Assembly: GCA_016867695.1 (NCBI GenBank)
Contig: VGIY01000146.1
Span: 1-6,682, forward strand
Direction of reading: 5' to 3'
From: Candidatus Eiseniibacteriota bacterium
Lineage (GTDB): Bacteria > Eisenbacteria > RBG-16-71-46 > CAIMUX01 > WJJG01
DNA length: 6,682 nt
The first letter of the stretch is position 1, and every line of letters begins with the position of its first letter. A model generated the notes under the pieces. The model was given only the letters and a program-made list of their open reading frames with translations, was not told the DNA's origin and ran no database searches. Position numbers and translations under genes: made by a program. Shown here piece by piece: positions 4,289-6,682 of the stretch.

Positions 4289-6682
4289 CTACCAGGCCGG
4301 CTCCCCGGGTCCGCGAGACGGCCGGGCCTCGCCGCCGATCACCGCCGGAGGGGATGCCTCCCCTGCGCCGACCCGGGCCAGCGCCTCCTCCAGGGGAGGG
4401 AATCCGGGCCGCAGCTCCTGCGCCCGGACATACCAGGCGCGGGCCTCGTCCCGGCGGCCGAGCCGCTCGTGGAGAACGCCGAGGTTGTAGAGCGGCTCGA
4501 AGAGGTCGGGCGCGAGCGCGCGGGCCGCTTCGAATTGGGCGATCGCCTCTCCCCAGCGGCCGCAGTCCCGCAGCGCCACACCCAGGTTGTTGCGCACCCA
4601 GGGGTCCTGCGGCGCGAGGGCCACGGCCTCGGAGAGGGCGGTGGCGGCGCCCTCGGCGTCGCCCCCGGCGTGGAGCGCCCGGCCGAGGCCGCTCCGGCCG
4701 TCCGCCGATGCCCGATCCAGGAAGAGCGCGCGGCGGAAGCTCTCCTGCGCCGCCCGCGTCTCGCCCCGCAGCAGCCGCAGATCCCCCAGCAGCGCCCAGA
4801 GAGCCGGCTCCTCCTGGCCGAACAGGAATGCGCCCCGCAGATGCCCCCCCGCGGCAGACTCCGCGGCGCGCTCTCCGCCACCCCCCGCTTCCGTTGCCTC
4901 CGCGATCGCCAGCGCGGCGCCGTGTCGAGAGAAGTCGCCCGGGCGCACGCCGCTCGCCAGCGCGCGCTCCGCGATCCGCCGCGCCCCGGCGAGGTCGCCG
5001 CCCGCCTCGGCCGAGGCGAGGGCCGCCTCGAGATAGGCGGCACGCAGCGGCCGCATGGCCGTCAGCCGGTCGAAGTCCTCGCTCGCCCGGCGCGGGGGCG
5101 AGACCTGCGCGCGCGCCCAGCGCAGGCGCTCCTCCCAGCGGCCCGGAGCGATCGACAGCAGGCGCCCGAGTCCGGCGGCGACCTCCGCCGCCGGCGGGCT
5201 CACGCCGGCCAGCAGCGCCCCGGGATCGCCGCCCGTCTCCCGGACGCGGCGGATCAGGCGCACCTCCTCCTCGGCGCGGCGAACGCGGCCATGGATCTCG
5301 ACGAGCGTCACCCCCGCCCCTCCGGGCGCGCCGCTCAGCTCGGCCGGGAGGCGCTCGCGCAGGAGCTCCGGGCGCCGGCCGAGGAAAGCGAGCAGGAGAA
5401 GGGCGAAGAGGAGGAAGAGCGCCAGCAGCGGCCCATCGGGGCGCGGGCGGCGCAGCGTCAGAGCCGCCCCGAGAGCGGCGCAGGCCGCCGCCGTCGCGGC
5501 GAAGACCCAGCCGATGGGCAGGCAGAGCGGCGCGATCAGGAAACCCAGCGCGACCAGCGCCGCGGTGACCCTCCGCGCGGCGCGCGGCGGGAGCAGCGTC
5601 GCCAGCGTCGTCGTCCCCGAGCGGCGGTCCCCCTCGGCGTCGCGCAGGTCCTTGGCGGTGAATCCGAGCGTGATCCCCAGCAGCAGCAGCGCCGCCATGC
5701 GCCCGGGCAGGACTCGCGGCGTCATCTCCTGGGCGAAGAGGGCGAATCCGGCCGCCAGCGAGATCAGCGAGAGCAGCGCCAGCGTGAGCGTGGCCAGGAG
5801 GAGCCGGGCCTTGAGGCGCACCGGCGGCGCCGAGTAGAGCCAGGAGAGCCACAGGCAGGCGATCATGAGCAGCATCGGCGCGTAGCCGGCGCACAGCGCC
5901 AGGTAGACCGCCGCCAGGGCGCACGCCGCGGCCAGCTTCCTCGCCTGCGGCTCGCCGAGCGCCCCGCTCGGCAGCGGGCGGCCGGGGTCGTTCCAGCGAT
6001 CGGCCTCGCGGTCGTACAGGTCGTTCCAGAGCACCGCCGCGGCGAAGGCGGCCGTCATCGCCGCCCAGACCACGGCCACGGCGGCGAAGTCGACCGGGTT
6101 GGCGAAGGCGGGCAGGTGCTCCCGATAGACGATCCACCCCAGCAGGGCTCCCGCCGGCGCCATCCCCGTGTAGTGGGCCAGCCGCAGGCCGATCATCCGC
6201 CGCGCCAGCGCGCCGAAGGGCCCGGGCGCGACGCGCCAGAGGAAGAGCGGCAGCGCCGCCAGGGCCGGGAGCGCCATCACCAGCGCCAGCCGGCGGCTCT
6301 CCTCGGCCACCAGGCCCTGGAGCTGGAAGGCGCGCAGATACGCCGCCGCGGCGTCGGCCGCTCCCGGCAGCGTCGCCCGCGCGAAGAGCGCCGGCCAGGC
6401 GCCCAGCAGCGCGATCAGCCCGTAGGCGCCGGCGGCGCAGAGCAGGCCGAGCCCCAGCGCCCGCGCCGCTCCCGAGGCGCGCCGGGCGGCGCCCGCGTAG
6501 CCGCCGCACAGCAGCGCGGCGAGCGCGATCTCGATCCGCTGCCCGGGCGAGACGGTCGCCGAGGCGGCGCGCGGGTCCCAGAACCGCCACACCTCCGCGC
6601 CGAAGCCGGTGAGGTACTTGAGATCGTAGCCCGCGCCGCGCGAGGCGAAGTGGTCGACGATCGGAACGACGAGCAGCAGGCC
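4289..6682 (-). CDS. UbiA-family prenyltransferase fused to a C-terminal TPR domain, N-terminus beyond window
   Basis: The frame is open to the right edge (797 residues in the window, numbered from 6682). A GTG at 6592 could start it, but the codons upstream still look coding (KYLTGFGAEVWRFWDP), so the start is probably outside. Residues 1 to about 150 hold several membrane segments not typical of UbiA. The UbiA core follows (about 165-435, roughly eight or nine helices) with both prenyl-diphosphate/magnesium motifs: NDLYDREAD at 220-228, continuing to PGRPLPSG, and KDLRDAEGD at 344-352. UbiA enzymes move a polyprenyl chain onto an acceptor in the membrane, for quinones, chlorophylls or archaeal-type lipids; the PGRPLPSG form recalls the chlorophyll-synthase and geranylgeranylglyceryl-phosphate-synthase branches, but the acceptor is unknown. 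After the last membrane helix comes an Ala/Arg/Glu-rich helical region, then four clear TPR repeats (about 627-757, e.g. NNLGVALRDCGRWGEAIAQF and YNLGVLHERLGRRDEARAWY), and a Pro/Gly tail. TPRs bind other proteins, so this may be a membrane assembly platform (inference). Confidence 0.9.
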   Translation of the reverse strand, partial: GLLLVVPIVDHFASRGAGYDLKYLTGFGAEVWRFWDPRAASATVSPGQRIEIALAALLCGGYAGAARRASGAARALGLGLLCAAGAYGLIALLGAWPALFARATLPGAADAAAAYLRAFQLQGLVAEESRRLALVMALPALAALPLFLWRVAPGPFGALARRMIGLRLAHYTGMAPAGALLGWIVYREHLPAFANPVDFAAVAVVWAAMTAAFAAAVLWNDLYDREADRWNDPGRPLPSGALGEPQARKLAAACALAAVYLALCAGYAPMLLMIACLWLSWLYSAPPVRLKARLLLATLTLALLSLISLAAGFALFAQEMTPRVLPGRMAALLLLGITLGFTAKDLRDAEGDRRSGTTTLATLLPPRAARRVTAALVALGFLIAPLCLPIGWVFAATAAACAALGAALTLRRPRPDGPLLALFLLFALLLLAFLGRRPELLRERLPAELSGAPGGAGVTLVEIHGRVRRAEEEVRLIRRVRETGGDPGALLAGVSPPAAEVAAGLGRLLSIAPGRWEERLRWARAQVSPPRRASEDFDRLTAMRPLRAAYLEAALASAEAGGDLAGARRIAERALASGVRPGDFSRHGAALAIAEATEAGGGGERAAESAAGGHLRGAFLFGQEEPALWALLGDLRLLRGETRAAQESFRRALFLDRASADGRSGLGRALHAGGDAEGAATALSEAVALAPQDPWVRNNLGVALRDCGRWGEAIAQFEAARALAPDLFEPLYNLGVLHERLGRRDEARAWYVRAQELRPGFPPLEEALARVGAGEASPPAVIGGEARPSRGPGEPAW

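Noticed and set aside
4198..5837. Long plus-strand open frames opposite the UbiA-TPR gene
   Set aside because: They are Arg/Pro/Ser/Ala-rich antisense shadows, with no ribosome binding signal or known motif that I could see.
3096..6590. A minus-strand open frame of more than 1,100 codons spanning the carbamate kinase and the membrane protein gene
   Set aside because: It is an Arg/Gly/Ala/Pro-rich shadow frame produced by the high GC content. It crosses two well-supported genes and an intergenic gap, and it has no recognisable domain.

Overview
This is a very GC-rich stretch (about 70% or more by eye) of a bacterial chromosome. It holds five protein genes, all on the minus strand, and one tRNA gene on the plus strand. 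The content suggests an uncultured Gram-negative-type lineage, with FCB-group phyla such as Eisenbacteriota, Krumholzibacteriota or Latescibacterota as candidates. That placement is an inference from three things: the secreted lamin-tail-domain protein, the stalk-domain/amidase-like protein behind smpB, and the base composition. Nothing in the window fixes the taxonomy, and there are no transposases, integrases, CRISPR repeats or phage genes.

Layout from left to right. (1) 1-1343, minus: an exported protein open at the left edge, with a signal peptide, a copper-amine-oxidase-N-like stalk domain, an AMIN-like region and a degenerate Amidase_3-like domain without histidines. It begins at a TTG codon, has no stop in the window, and lies 49 bases behind smpB. 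(2) 1393-1875, minus: smpB, the trans-translation factor, starting at a GTG with a good Shine-Dalgarno. (3) 1876-2074: intergenic, carrying a plus-strand promoter. (4) 2075-2158, plus: tRNA-Leu(CAG), followed at once by a strong intrinsic terminator. (5) 2255-2887, minus: a small secreted lamin-tail-domain protein ending in a short Trp/Lys/Arg tail. (6) 3047-3988, minus: a complete carbamate kinase. (7) 3989-4288: a 300-base gap with a plausible arcC promoter and a strong hairpin but no credible gene. (8) 4289 to the right edge, minus: a large membrane protein joining a UbiA-type prenyltransferase to a C-terminal TPR domain, with its N-terminus outside the window.

The genes do not form one obvious pathway. 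smpB and the amidase-like gene look co-transcribed. The tRNA-Leu is divergent from smpB and convergent with the lamin-tail gene. The carbamate kinase has no arginine-deiminase or carbamoyltransferase partner here and seems to have its own promoter. The most unusual items are the UbiA-TPR fusion, the apparently non-catalytic amidase-like protein, and the lamin-tail protein with a possible C-terminal sorting tail. I do not see a clear new multi-gene system.
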